A model generated the notes under the pieces. The model was given only the letters and a program-made list of their open reading frames with translations. It searched no databases and was not told the DNA's origin. Positions 54,449 to 63,470 of a stretch of DNA of 64,000 nt are shown in pieces (positions within the stretch are counted from its first letter, which is position 1; each line of letters opens with the position of its first letter). The stretch spans positions 377,722-441,721 of the forward strand of contig NZ_JALGBX010000004.1 of assembly GCF_022808175.1 (NCBI RefSeq). Reading direction: 5' to 3'. The DNA is from Streptomyces sp. AP-93. Its GTDB lineage: Bacteria > Actinomycetota > Actinomycetes > Streptomycetales > Streptomycetaceae. A program made the translations under genes and the position numbers.

Positions 54449-56158
54449 ATGACGGACACCACGAAGCCTCCGGGAGCCGACGGCGGCGATGCCCTCGTCT
54501 CTGCCTTCAACGCCGCCGGCGCCGACTACCTCTTCTGCTCCTCGGGGTCCGAGTGGGCCCCCGTATGGGAGTCCCTGGCGCGCCGCCACCGCGACGGGCT
54601 CCCCTGCCCCCAGTACCTCGACCTGACCCACGAGACCGTGGCCGTGGGCCTGGCCACCGGCTACGGGCTGGTCACCCGCCGACCGCAGGGCGTCCTGCTG
54701 CACGCGGCCCCCGGCCTGCTCCAAGGCTCGATGGCCGTACACGGCGCGCTGCTGGCCGGCGTGCCGATGGTGGTCGCCTCCTCGGAGTCGACCACGTACG
54801 GCGACGCCCCCGGGCACGACCCGGGCGGCCAGTGGTACCGCAACCTGTCGATCGTCGGCGGCCCGCACCAGATCGCACAGCCCTTCACCAAGTGGTCCAA
54901 CGAGGCCGCCAGCGTCCACACCCTGCCCACCATGGTCACCCGCGCGGCGGAGTTGGCCTGGCGGGCGCCCGCGGGACCCGCGTACCTCAACATCCCCCTG
55001 GAGATCCTCCTGGAGGAGTGGGACGGCCGCGAAGCCAAGCCCATCGTGGAACCAGGCTCCACGCACAGCTCACCCGAAGAGGCCGACGCCGTCGCACGGA
55101 TGATCCGCGAGGCGGTGAACCCCGTGATCGTCACCGAGACCGCGGGCCGCGAAGTGGGCGGATCCGAGGCTCTCGTGGCCTTCGCCGAGGCGTGGAACAT
55201 TCCGGTGGTGGAGCCCGACTCGGCGGTCTGCGGCAACTTTCCGCGCACCCACCCGCTACACGCCGGCAGCGACATCGGCCCGTGGATGGACGAGGCCGAC
55301 CTCATCCTCCTCGTCAACTGCCGCGCCCCCTTCTACCCCCCGAGCCGCCGCCCCTCCAAAGCGCAGATCGTCGTCATCGATGAGGTGCCACAACGCCCGC
55401 ACGTGGTCTACCAGGCGCTCTTCGCAGACCGCTACTTGGAGGGCGGTGTCGCCAACACCCTGCGCCAGCTCGCCAAGCGGGCGAAGGATCTCGACGCGTC
55501 CGCCGTCGCCGCACGGCGCGCGGCGCAGGAGGAGCGGCACGGCGCCGAGCAGGCCGCGATCACGCACGCCGAGGAGGCTGCCGCGACGCGGGACGGAATC
55601 GACCCCGTACTGGTGGCCGCCACCCTGCGCCGCCTGCTGGACGGCCAGGACTCCATCGTCGTCGACGAGACCATCACCCACAGCCGCGTCGTCAAGCGCC
55701 ATCTGCAAACCGACGCACCCGACTCGTACTTCTACGTGCAGGGCGGCCTCGGCCAGGGCATCGCCGTCGCGCTCGGCGTCAAACTCGCCGCCAGGGAACG
55801 GCCCGTGGTCCTCACCATCGGGGACGGCGCCTTCACCTACAACCCGGTCATCCCGTCGTACGACGCCTCCAAGGCCTACGACCTGCCAGTGCTGATCGTG
55901 GTCTTCAACAACCGCGTCTACAAGTCGATGAACCTCAACCACCGCCGCTTCTACCCCGACGGCGCTGCGGCTGAGACGGGCGAATGGCTCGGCACCGACC
56001 TGAACCGGCTGCCCCGCCTCGCCGCCTTCGCCGAGCCGTTCGGCATGCACACCGAGACCGTCGACACCCGGGACGCGCTGGGCCCCGCGCTGGAGCGCGC
56101 CCTGAAGGCCATGGCGGAAGGCACCACCGCCGTCGTCGACGTCCTCGTCACCCGCTGA
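54449..56158 (+). CDS. Thiamine-diphosphate-dependent enzyme (benzoylformate decarboxylase/acetolactate synthase-like)
   Basis: 569 residues: N-terminal PYR domain with catalytic Glu in DLTHETVAVGL, central domain, C-terminal PP domain with GDG...NN motif (GDGAFTYNPV to VVFNN). No FAD-binding evidence for a true acetolactate synthase. It may decarboxylate a 2-oxoacid formed by the neighbouring dehydrogenase or oxidase. 20 bp before the Ldh-family gene. Confidence 0.85.
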   Translation: MTDTTKPPGADGGDALVSAFNAAGADYLFCSSGSEWAPVWESLARRHRDGLPCPQYLDLTHETVAVGLATGYGLVTRRPQGVLLHAAPGLLQGSMAVHGALLAGVPMVVASSESTTYGDAPGHDPGGQWYRNLSIVGGPHQIAQPFTKWSNEAASVHTLPTMVTRAAELAWRAPAGPAYLNIPLEILLEEWDGREAKPIVEPGSTHSSPEEADAVARMIREAVNPVIVTETAGREVGGSEALVAFAEAWNIPVVEPDSAVCGNFPRTHPLHAGSDIGPWMDEADLILLVNCRAPFYPPSRRPSKAQIVVIDEVPQRPHVVYQALFADRYLEGGVANTLRQLAKRAKDLDASAVAARRAAQEERHGAEQAAITHAEEAAATRDGIDPVLVAATLRRLLDGQDSIVVDETITHSRVVKRHLQTDAPDSYFYVQGGLGQGIAVALGVKLAARERPVVLTIGDGAFTYNPVIPSYDASKAYDLPVLIVVFNNRVYKSMNLNHRRFYPDGAAAETGEWLGTDLNRLPRLAAFAEPFGMHTETVDTRDALGPALERALKAMAEGTTAVVDVLVTR

Positions 56159-56178
56159 ACCAGGAGGTACCCACCACC

Positions 56179-57264
56179 ATGCCCGACACCCCCGCCACAC
56201 CCGACCCCAAGCCGGGCAAGGTACTCGTCCCCGCCGAGGACCTCCGCACCTTCTCCGCCGCCCTCCTGGAGAAGGGCGGCCTGAGCCCGGAGCACGCCCG
56301 TACCACCGCCGACGTCTTCGTCTGGGCCGCCCTGCGCGGCGTCGACTCACACGGCATCGCCCGCGTCCCCGCCTACCTCGACCTGCTGGAAAAGGGAGTG
56401 GCCAACGCCGACGCCCGCATCACCCTCGAATCGACCACCCCGGGCGCCGCCGTCCTCGACGCCGACCGCGCACCCGGCCCGGTGGCCCTGTCCGCCGCCG
56501 CCACCGAGGCGGTCGACCGCGCCCGTACGACGGGCATCGCCACGGTCGGCGTCCGGGAGACCGTCCACACCGGGGCCATCGGCTACTACGTCTCGAAGAT
56601 CGCCGAGCAGGGCATGATCGGCATCGGCTTCGTCGCCGGCATGCCCAACATGGGCTACGCCGGCGTCAAGGGCGCCGCCGTGGCCACCAGCCCGCTCGCC
56701 ATCGCCGTACCCGCCGAGGACCACGCACCCCTGCTCCTCGACATGGCCACCGCAACCATCGCCCTCGGCAAGATCCGCCAGGCCAAGGCGAGCGGCACCC
56801 CGCTCCCCGAGGGCGCCGCCGCCACCGAGGACGGCACCCCCACCACCGACCCCGCGCTGGCGGTCATGCCGCTGCCGCTGGGCGGCGCGAAGGGCTCCGG
56901 CATGTCCCTCGCCTTCGAACTGCTCACCAGCGTGCTCGTCGGCGCGCCGATCTTCTCCGCCTTCCACTCGGACGACCCCCAGGGCCGCAAGCACCGCCAG
57001 AACGCCCTGCTCATCGCCCTCGACCCGGAGGCCTTCGGCGGCGCCGCAGGCTTCAGGGAAGCGGTGGACACCACACTCTCCACCCTCAAGGAACTACCGA
57101 AGGCCGACGAGGCGGCGGGCGTCTTCTACCCCGGCGAACGCAGCGCGGCCCTGGCCCTCAGCCGGTCGGAGCAGGGGATCCCGGTGACGCCGAAGGTGCG
57201 ACAGGACCTGGTGGAGCGCGCCCGGAAGCTGGACGTCACGATTCCGGAAGTCCTCGCGCAGTAG
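56179..57264 (+). CDS. Ldh/Mdh2-family NAD(P)-dependent 2-hydroxyacid dehydrogenase
   Basis: 361 residues: RGVDSHGIARVPAYLDLL (catalytic His), VHTGAIGYYV, MATATIALGKIR, GGAKGSGMSLAFELL. The non-Rossmann malate/L-lactate dehydrogenase family, which includes sulfolactate, ureidoglycolate and diketogulonate enzymes. CAGGAGG precedes ATG 56179. With the TPP enzyme and an ALDH it makes a plausible hydroxyacid - oxoacid - aldehyde - acid chain. Confidence 0.85.
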   Translation: MPDTPATPDPKPGKVLVPAEDLRTFSAALLEKGGLSPEHARTTADVFVWAALRGVDSHGIARVPAYLDLLEKGVANADARITLESTTPGAAVLDADRAPGPVALSAAATEAVDRARTTGIATVGVRETVHTGAIGYYVSKIAEQGMIGIGFVAGMPNMGYAGVKGAAVATSPLAIAVPAEDHAPLLLDMATATIALGKIRQAKASGTPLPEGAAATEDGTPTTDPALAVMPLPLGGAKGSGMSLAFELLTSVLVGAPIFSAFHSDDPQGRKHRQNALLIALDPEAFGGAAGFREAVDTTLSTLKELPKADEAAGVFYPGERSAALALSRSEQGIPVTPKVRQDLVERARKLDVTIPEVLAQ

Positions 57265-57281
57265 GCTGCCGCTTCCCACCA

Positions 57282-57311
57282 TGACCGGGGAGCGGAGGGC
57301 CGGCCCGGTCA
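57282..57311 (+). terminator. Stem-loop after the Ldh gene
   Basis: TGACCGGG (57282-57289) pairs with CCCGGTCA (57304-57311), 14-nt loop, 17 bp past the stop. Confidence 0.5.
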
Positions 57312-57407
57312 GGTTCCGAATGCGTCCGGTGCGGCGGACACCCTGCCATCCGCTCCCCAGGGCCCCGCAGGCCTCGATCACCCGAACATGCACATGGAGG
57401 AGGCGTC

Positions 57408-58235
57408 GTGGCCCAACGGCCCGCGCGCAAGACCGGTACCGCACGCGTCGTGCGCACCGAACAGCTGACTCCGCACATGGTGCGGATCGTCCTGGGCGGT
57501 GAGGAACTGGCCGGGTTCACGGCCGACCGCTTCACCGACCACTACATCAAGATCCTCTTCCCGGCCGAGGGGGTCACCTACCCGGAGCCCTGGGACATGG
57601 GACACATCCGATCGGCGTTCCCGCGCGAGGAGTGGCCGCGCAACCGGGTCTACACCGTACGTGCCTGGGATCCGGACCATCTGGAGCTGTCGGTGGACTT
57701 CGTCGTCCACGGCGACGAAGGCCTCGCCGGTCCGTGGGCGGCCCGGGTCCAGCCGGGCGAGCGGGTGTACTTCCTCGGCCCGGGTGGTTCCTACACACCC
57801 GATCCTGCGGCCGATTGGCACCTGCTGGCCGGGGACGAGAGCGCACTGCCGGCCATCGCCACGGCCATGGAGCGGATGCCCGAGGGGGCCACCGTGCACG
57901 CCTTCATCGAGGTCTCCGGCCCGGCGGAGGAACAGAAGATCGTGACGGCCGACGGTGTTGCCCCGGTCTGGCTCCACCGGGGCGAGCGCCCGATCGGCAC
58001 ACCGCTCCTGGAGGCGGTCTCCTCGCTCGCCTTCCCCGAAGGCACCCCTCAGGTCTTCGTCCACGGAGAGGCCGGCTTCGTCAAGCAGCTCCGCCGCCAC
58101 CTCCGCAAGGAGCGGCAGGTCCCGCGCGAGCGCCTGTCGCTCTCCGGGTACTGGCGTCAAGGCCAGAGCGACGAGGCTTGGAGCGCCATCAAACGGGACT
58201 GGCACGCGCAGGTCGAGACGGAACAAGAGGCGTAG
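57408..58235 (+). CDS. Siderophore-interacting FAD/NADPH protein
   Basis: 275 residues. FAD-binding half (TPHMVRIVLGGEEL, RVYTVRAWDPDHLELSVDFVVHG, GPGGSYTPD), then the SIP domain (WHLLAGDESALPAIATAMERMP, FVHGEAGFVKQLRRHL). Releases iron from ferric siderophores by reduction. GTG 57408 has GGAGGAGG upstream. No siderophore genes adjoin, so its link with the catabolic cluster is unclear. Confidence 0.9.
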   Translation: MAQRPARKTGTARVVRTEQLTPHMVRIVLGGEELAGFTADRFTDHYIKILFPAEGVTYPEPWDMGHIRSAFPREEWPRNRVYTVRAWDPDHLELSVDFVVHGDEGLAGPWAARVQPGERVYFLGPGGSYTPDPAADWHLLAGDESALPAIATAMERMPEGATVHAFIEVSGPAEEQKIVTADGVAPVWLHRGERPIGTPLLEAVSSLAFPEGTPQVFVHGEAGFVKQLRRHLRKERQVPRERLSLSGYWRQGQSDEAWSAIKRDWHAQVETEQEA

Positions 58236-58904
58236 CCGGGCGGAAGCGGAGCCGTCTCGTACTTTCGGCTGAGGCAGTTCACGGGAAGCGGGAGCCCAAG
58301 GCCATGTGGATCAAGGCCCTTTGGTGGGACAGGCCGCCTGTTCACGCACCGACATCGTGAAGACCGTTCTCGTCCTTCACCACGCCTCAACCTGAGGTTG
58401 GAAAAGGCTCATGGTGTGCGCCACGCCAATCCACCGCTACGGCCCGCGCAGCCCCATGGCCTGCTCGGCCTGCCGCAGCCGCTGACCGCAAGGACGGACC
58501 AAATCGTTCGGATCCGCCGTGGCCAGCGGACCGCCCTGTCTTTGTCTCATCCCCACAAACCAGCCGACGCGGACTGACAGGCGCCTGCCGCACCCGGATC
58601 GAAGGACTCCTCACCCCCCAGACGCTACCGGGGCCTGGTCGGCTGCAGGACCGGGACAGCGGCCTCGGGTTGCGGATCACGCAGAGTTTCAGACACAGCT
58701 GAGTCGGTCCACCCAGGTCACCAAAAGGCGAACCAGGGTCAGCATTCGTCCTGGCACACCCTGTCACGAACCGCCACACCTGAGAATCGTGCTGGAGGCG
58801 CCGACCGGCTTCTGGCTTCGTTCAAAGGCGTTGAGAACGCGTAGAGGTCCAGGCCTCGCCTCCTCTCGGCGAACCCCGGACCCATATCTCGAACACTCAC
58901 ATAG
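58236..58904. other. 669-bp region without a recognised gene
   Basis: No credible coding frame. CCTCAACCTGAGGTTGG (58385-58401), with an AACCT-G-AGGTT palindrome, resembles the dyads of MerR/SoxR-type operators but has no intact target gene. The rest looks like decayed sequence. Confidence 0.4.
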
Positions 58905-59075
58905 TCATCGCACACGCCCCCGCGGCTTCAGGTGAGTTGGGGGAATCTCGGGGGCCGGGATCGGGGGTCCGTCGTAGCCTTTGACCTCGCCGAATCGGGT
59001 TCCGTTCATCCAGTCCTCGCGGGCCTGAACGACCTCTTCATGACTCCTGGAGACCCAGTTCCAGAACCATTGGAT
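58905..59075 (-). pseudogene. Pirin C-terminal remnant B
   Basis: Minus strand: FWNWVSRSHEEVVQAREDWM, then TRFGEVKGYDGPPIPAPEIPP, LKPRGRVR and TGA at 58905. Matches remnant A at about three quarters of bases over some 137 bp, same strand, same break at TTCCAGAAC. Confidence 0.75.
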
Positions 59076-59160
59076 CTCAGAGCATTTCCGCAGGTCAGAG
59101 CGTTACGAGTCGCCGGAAGTCAGCAAAAGTCAGCATCAGCGCCTCCCTCAGCGGCACGTT
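59059..59160 (+). other. Attachment-like junction B (right side of the 24-kb block)
   Basis: TTCCAGAAC (59059), CGCAGGTCAGAG (59089), GTCAGCAAAAGTCAGCA (59119-59135), GCGGCACG, then TTGGCACCG where junction A has the integrase start ATGGCACCA. No integrase follows: the frame soon leaves integrase likeness. It looks like the scar of a related element. Confidence 0.55.
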
Positions 59161-59254
59161 GGCACCGAAACATGACCAGGTTTTCCCAGCGGCTCACCCC
59201 TCGCAGCGAGCGTTCATGGGACCTCGAACGGTGAGCCCAGCACCGCTCGCTGTA

Positions 59255-59578
59255 AGCGCCATCTATATCTCGATCGTCGGCGTGGACGTGGTCCCCCCCT
59301 ACTACAAGGTGAAGTACACCGCCGAGCGGATGCTGGAGGCATCCGGCCTGGGCGTGACGATCCGCGTCCCGGACATGGGCGGCCCCGAGACCCACACCCT
59401 CCCCGACCTGGTCCGTACCCACCTCGCATACCGCGGCTCCCGCCGCCCGGTCCTCCCGGTCCCCTTGGCGGGCAAGGCCTACGCCGCCTTCAGGCGCGGC
59501 GGCAATCTGGCCCCGTCCCACGCCGTGGGCAAGGGCACGTTCGAGGAGTTCCTGGCCGCGGCCGGGAGACGGGGGTAA
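59255..59578 (+). pseudogene. NmrA/SDR-like NAD(P)-binding protein, N-terminus and middle deleted
   Basis: YISIVGVDVVPPYYKVKYTA, then ERMLEASGL joined directly to RVPDMGGPETHTLPDLVRTHL and FRRGGNLAPSHAVGKGTFEEFL. Full proteins have the Rossmann start before this and about 60 residues between the two parts. Both are missing. Confidence 0.65.
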
Positions 59579-59622
59579 CGGGCGGCGCCGGCCGGGGATC
59601 GGGGTGGGGGTCTTGGGGTCCC

Positions 59623-60765
59623 TCACCTCCCGCCGAGCAGCGCCTCCCGGGCCGCGTCGCGGGCCGACAGGCGGGCGCCCTCCAGGACCGCGTCGCCTCC
59701 GAGGGTGGTGGCCCTGACCTCCGTGGGAACCGGGGTGAGGGCCGACAGGCGGGTGGCGACGCGGGCGGCCAGGGCGGGGCCGCCCGCGAGGCCGAGTTCG
59801 CCGCCCAGGACCACACAGCCCAGGTCGAGCACCGCCGCCACGGCTGCCGCGCCCAGGGCGAGCCGTTCGGCCAGGGCCTCCAGGAAGGCTTCGCCAGCAG
59901 CGCCCGCCACCGCTTCCTCCACCGGCCCCGCGAACCCATGCTCCGCCGCCAGTGACGCCACCGCCTCGCGCCCGGCGAGGGCGTGGAAGCCGCCGCCGCA
60001 GTCGGTGGCGGAGGGCAGACCGGCGGTGCCGGGTACGGGCAGGAAGCCGATCTCGCCCGCTCCACCGGACACGCCCCGGCGCAGTCGGCCGTCCAGGACC
60101 ACTGTGGCGCTGACGCCCGCGCCCAGCCAGAGCAGCACGAAGGAGTCGAGGTTCCGGGCGACGCCGCAGCGCTGCTCGGCGACGGCGGCGAGGTTGGTCT
60201 CGTTCTCGACCAGGATCCGTGCGGGTAACTCCCGCTGGAGCGCGGCCACCAGTTCCCGGTGCCAGGCCGGCAGGCCGCTGGTGTCGCGCAGTTCGCCGGT
60301 CGCCGGGGACACCAGGCCGGGCGCGCCGACCGCCACGGTGTGCAGCTCGGCCGCGCCCACCTCGCGGGCCGCCCGGCGCAGTTCGGCCACGGCCGCCTCG
60401 GGCGCGTCCACCGGAAGCGGGGTCCGGGTGAGGGGCTGGCCGATCAGGTCGGTGACGACCGCGGTCGCGCTGTCGGTGCGTACGTCGAGGGCGGCGAGGA
60501 AGGCGCGGCGGGCGACGATGCCGTACAGGCGGGCGTTGGGTCCGCGCCGCTGTACGCCGGACTCGCCCACCACCTTGATCATCCCGGCCGCCGCGAGCCG
60601 GTCGACCAGGTCCGCGACCGACGGCCGCGAGAGGCCGGTCAGCATCTTGAGCTGGGCGGCTGTCAGGGGGCCCTGGTCCTGGAGGAGCCGCAGCGCCAGC
60701 CGGTCGTTGATCGCCCGGGCGGTGCTCGGCGAGGCCGGGGAGGGGGCGGGAACCGTTGGGGTCAC
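59623..60765 (-). CDS. ROK-family transcriptional regulator
   Basis: 380 residues: N-terminal winged HTH (LTAAQLKMLTGLSRPSVADLVDRLAAAGM) and a ROK domain (LLWLGAGVSATVVLDGRLRRG, GAGEIGFLPV). The ROK zinc Cys cluster and the kinase Asp motif (here ENETNLAA) are altered, so it should bind but not phosphorylate a sugar. Start ATG 60765. The inverted repeat at 60815-60835 is its likely operator. Confidence 0.9.
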   Translation of the reverse strand: MTPTVPAPSPASPSTARAINDRLALRLLQDQGPLTAAQLKMLTGLSRPSVADLVDRLAAAGMIKVVGESGVQRRGPNARLYGIVARRAFLAALDVRTDSATAVVTDLIGQPLTRTPLPVDAPEAAVAELRRAAREVGAAELHTVAVGAPGLVSPATGELRDTSGLPAWHRELVAALQRELPARILVENETNLAAVAEQRCGVARNLDSFVLLWLGAGVSATVVLDGRLRRGVSGGAGEIGFLPVPGTAGLPSATDCGGGFHALAGREAVASLAAEHGFAGPVEEAVAGAAGEAFLEALAERLALGAAAVAAVLDLGCVVLGGELGLAGGPALAARVATRLSALTPVPTEVRATTLGGDAVLEGARLSARDAAREALLGGR

Positions 60766-60814
60766 GGGGTCATCCTAGGCGGCCGGATGGACGGAAGATC
60801 GAACACCCTCTAAC

Positions 60815-60835
60815 TATCAGGAGAGCTGCCTGATA
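60815..60835. promoter_or_regulatory. ROK-type operator
   Basis: TATCAGG (60815-60821), 7 bp, CCTGATA (60829-60835); the inner AGGAGAGCTGCCT resembles AGGAAA-TTTCCT boxes linked with Streptomyces ROK proteins. It lies between the divergent ROK gene and the small gene at 60847, only 11 bp from the latter, so it probably overlaps that promoter. Confidence 0.6.
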
Positions 60836-60846
60836 ATTTACGACCC

Positions 60847-61041
60847 ATGACGACGACCGGGGAACACGACCTCCCCCCGCGGCAGTTCCGCCGCGCCCGC
60901 CCGTCCATCGCGGTGCCGGCCAAGGTGGAGGCACTGCGGTCGGAGGCAAAACGCCTGGTCGCGCGCGGCTGGCTGGACGAACCCGCGCCGGGCAGGTTCA
61001 TGCTCGCGAAGGCCGCGGCCGCGCGAGGCGGCAAGTCATGA
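60847..61041 (+). CDS. Small basic protein next to the ROK gene
   Basis: 64 residues: RRARPSIAVPAKVEALRSEAKRLVARGWLDEPAPGRFML, tail AKAAAARGGKS. No family recognised. Its last codons overlap the 3' end of the transposase remnant on the other strand, so its C-terminus may have been altered by that insertion. No clear ribosome site. Confidence 0.45.
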   Translation: MTTTGEHDLPPRQFRRARPSIAVPAKVEALRSEAKRLVARGWLDEPAPGRFMLAKAAAARGGKS

Positions 61042-61628
61042 GCAGGGTCATCGACCAGCAGACCATCGCCTCGGAGCTGGTGGTGCGGCGTTCGTAGTCG
61101 CGTGCCAGGCGGCGGGTGCGCATCATGTGGGCGAAGAGGCGCTCGACGATCCACCGCTTGGGCAGGACCACGAAGCCGCGCGTGTCGTCGCTGTGTTGGA
61201 CGATCGCGAGGACCAGGGCGAGCGGGGCCAGGCAGTACTCGACGAGGGGGCCGGTGTGGCCGCGTCGGCCCAGACCAGGGCGAGGCGGTGGTGCGCGTCG
61301 GTCACCCGCTCGAGCAGGGCCCGGGCGGCGGCGCAGTCGCCGGTGTCCGCGGCGGTGACCATCACCCACAGCAGCAGGCCGAGGCTGTCGACCACGACGT
61401 GCCGCTTGCGCCCGTTGATCAGCTTGCCGCCGCCGAAGCCGCGGCTGTCGGAGCCGACGACGGCATCGCTTTGACGGACTGCGAGTCGATCACGCCGGCC
61501 GTCAGCTCCGCATCCCGCTCCTCCCTCTCGAGGATCCTTGCGCGCAGCCGGTCGTGGAACTCCTTGATCAGGGCGTGGTCGCGCCAGCCGGGCAGCGGCC
61601 GGACCACGGCCCACTCCGCGTCCGTCAT
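60998..61628 (-). pseudogene. IS5-family transposase remnant
   Basis: Pieces in three frames: MTDAEWAVVRPL, then (about 40 residues missing) RDHALIKEFHDRLRARI and GVIDSQSVKA; next KLINGRKRHVVVDSLGLLL and TAADTGDCAAARALLERV; next PKRWIVERLFAHMMRTRRLARDYE. A deletion and two frameshifts (near 61470 and 61265) inactivate it. Terminal repeats not resolved. Confidence 0.8.
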
Positions 61629-61793
61629 GTCCGAGGGATACCGCCGAACACGTTCCGGGTGATCGGCCGCGTTTCCGAACCGGTGAGCGACACAGGCACA
61701 CGTCGGTGCAGGCGAGTTGAACTCCACCGGCGCGAACACGTACAACTGCGGCAACAGGGTCTCCTGGATCTCGGTTGGCTTCGCAACCCCGAG

Positions 61794-62516
61794 CTACCAA
61801 GGGGCCCTGCCTTCATGCCCGCGACCAGCTGCCACCACCCGATCGAGACTCCCGTTCGACACACCCCCCTCAAGATCGGAACGACAACGGGCCAGCCACA
61901 ACGCCGTGCTGATCCGACCGCGCTCCTCGGCGACGACGACTGCCCGGGCCACATCGGTCACTTCCGCCGCCAGGACGGCGATGCCGTCCGGCACGGCCGC
62001 GTACCCGGCAGGGAACTCCTCCGGCAGCTCGGTGCGCCAACTCTCCGGCAGGGCCGCGCGGGAAGTGTGCAGGACGCGGACGAGGAGCGTGTCGAGTACG
62101 CGGTCCACGGCGTCCGAACACGCCTGGGCGCCGTACTCGGACGCGGCGGCCTGGCCAACTGCCGCCGGATGTCGGGCCGGAACCGGTAGCGCAGATCGGA
62201 AAGGGTCTCCATCCCCACATCCACGGCCTCGTCCAGCACTCGAGCTGCGGCCTCCTCATCGATACCGGCGGCAGCGGCGGCGATCGCCGCGCTGACGGAC
62301 GGCCAGCCGCCGCAGGCCGTGAGTCGGCAGAGGCGTACGGGCTCGGGCCCGAGGAGGTCGACGTAGTACTGGCCGTCTGGAAAGCGCTCGCGCCTCGACC
62401 GCGAGCCGGAGCGCCACCGAAGTGGTGCCACTGCCCGTGGGCCCCGACCGCAGCGCGACCCGAGGCCACCCCTTCCAGGGCCGGTCGGCCTCACGCAACA
62501 GCCGCTTGAGGACGCT
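61794..62516 (-). pseudogene. AfsR-like NB-ARC regulator remnant
   Basis: P-loop-like GPTGSGTTSVALRLAVEARA, then in another frame ERFPDGQYYVDLLGPEPV, a winged-helix trace AAAGIDEEAAARVLDEAVDVG and RYRFRPDIRRQLA, and in a third frame LPEEFPAGYAAVPDGIAVLAAE. These resemble parts of AfsR/SARP-type or NB-ARC regulators with large internal deletions and shifts. Confidence 0.5.
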
Positions 62517-62545
62517 CGACGAGCACCCGGCCCCTTCTCCCGGGG

Positions 62546-63301
62546 TCAGCTGATCGGCTTCTCCCAGACGGAGACGTGCTGGGCGCTGTCCTCGGTGAAG
62601 GGCAGGCGCGTCCAGCCATCCCAGCGGTCACGCAGCCGCAGGCCGGCGAGCTGGGCCATCAGGTCCAGCTCCGCGGGCCAGACGTAGCGGAAGGGGATCG
62701 TCCTGGCTTCGCCGTGGCCATCTTCCGCGATCTCGATGTAGTGGCAGGTCGCGTCCTGGGTGACGGTGTCGTAGACGGTGTAGGCCCACTCGCGCGGACC
62801 GGTGCGGAACGGGACGATGTTCTGCCCGGCCGGGATCTTGCGGAGCTCCGGGACCAGCACCTCGACGACGAAACAGCCCCCGGGCGCCAGGTGCTCGGCG
62901 GCGTTGCGGAAGCAGGCGACCTGGGCCTCCTGGCTCGTCAGGTTCATGATGGTGTTGAAGACGAGGTAGGCCAGGGAGAAGGGCCCATCGGCCGTCGTGT
63001 CCACCGTCGTCCCGGCGAAATCGCCGATCGACACGCCGATCCGCTCACCGCCCGGCTTGGCGCGCATGCGGTCCACCATCGCCCTGGACATGTCGATGCC
63101 GTGAACCGGGACGCCCCGCCGGGCCAGCGGCAGCGCGATGCGCCCCGTCCCGATTCCCAGCTCCAGGGCCCTGCCGTCCCCCGCGAGTTCCGCGAGGAGA
63201 TCCACGGTCTGCTCGATGACCTCCTTCTGGAACTGGGGTCCCTGGGCATCGTCGTACCGCTCTGCCACCTGCTTCGAGAAGTGGCCGTCCGCATCGGTCA
63301 T
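62546..63301 (-). CDS. Class I SAM-dependent methyltransferase
   Basis: 251 residues: motif I LELGIGTGRIALPLARRG, HGIDMS acidic loop, FNTIMNLTSQEAQVACFRNA, LAPGGCFVVEV. Substrate unknown. Complete, flanked by decayed genes. Confidence 0.9.
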   Translation of the reverse strand: MTDADGHFSKQVAERYDDAQGPQFQKEVIEQTVDLLAELAGDGRALELGIGTGRIALPLARRGVPVHGIDMSRAMVDRMRAKPGGERIGVSIGDFAGTTVDTTADGPFSLAYLVFNTIMNLTSQEAQVACFRNAAEHLAPGGCFVVEVLVPELRKIPAGQNIVPFRTGPREWAYTVYDTVTQDATCHYIEIAEDGHGEARTIPFRYVWPAELDLMAQLAGLRLRDRWDGWTRLPFTEDSAQHVSVWEKPIS

Positions 63302-63374
63302 CAGCCGACCGTATCGCCTCCGCGGCGGAGGAACCAGGCCCTCGCGGCTGCCCGTTCGGTTGGCTGGCGCGCCC

Positions 63375-63431
63375 CTACTTCACCGGCTCCAGGATCGCCA
63401 CGCACTCCACGTGGTGCGTATCGCAAACATG
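63375..63431 (-). pseudogene. C-terminal tail of a TrmA/RlmD-type RNA methyltransferase
   Basis: Minus strand reads THHVECVAILEPVK then TAG at 63375. The THHVECVA end is that of class I RNA (uracil-5) methyltransferases. Only the last codons exist, which fits the short gene segment restored or left at an integration site. Confidence 0.5.
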
Positions 63432-63458
63432 TAGAGCCAAAAACAGGTTAAAGAAAAC

Positions 63459-63470
63459 CGCAGGTCAGCG
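63459..63470 (+). other. CGCAGGTCAG motif shared with junctions A and B
   Basis: CGCAGGTCAGCG lies 28 bp past the methyltransferase tail, as CGCAGGTC lies about 30 bp past TTCCAGAAC at 34651 and 59089. Suggests another element end. Confidence 0.4.

Noticed and set aside
38255..57264. Secondary-metabolite gene cluster
   Set aside because: No PKS, NRPS, terpene or RiPP core gene; enzyme types and the importer point to catabolism.
59159..59578. Short integrase gene at junction B
   Set aside because: After the first few codons the product turns into an NmrA-like remnant, with none of the recombinase catalytic residues.
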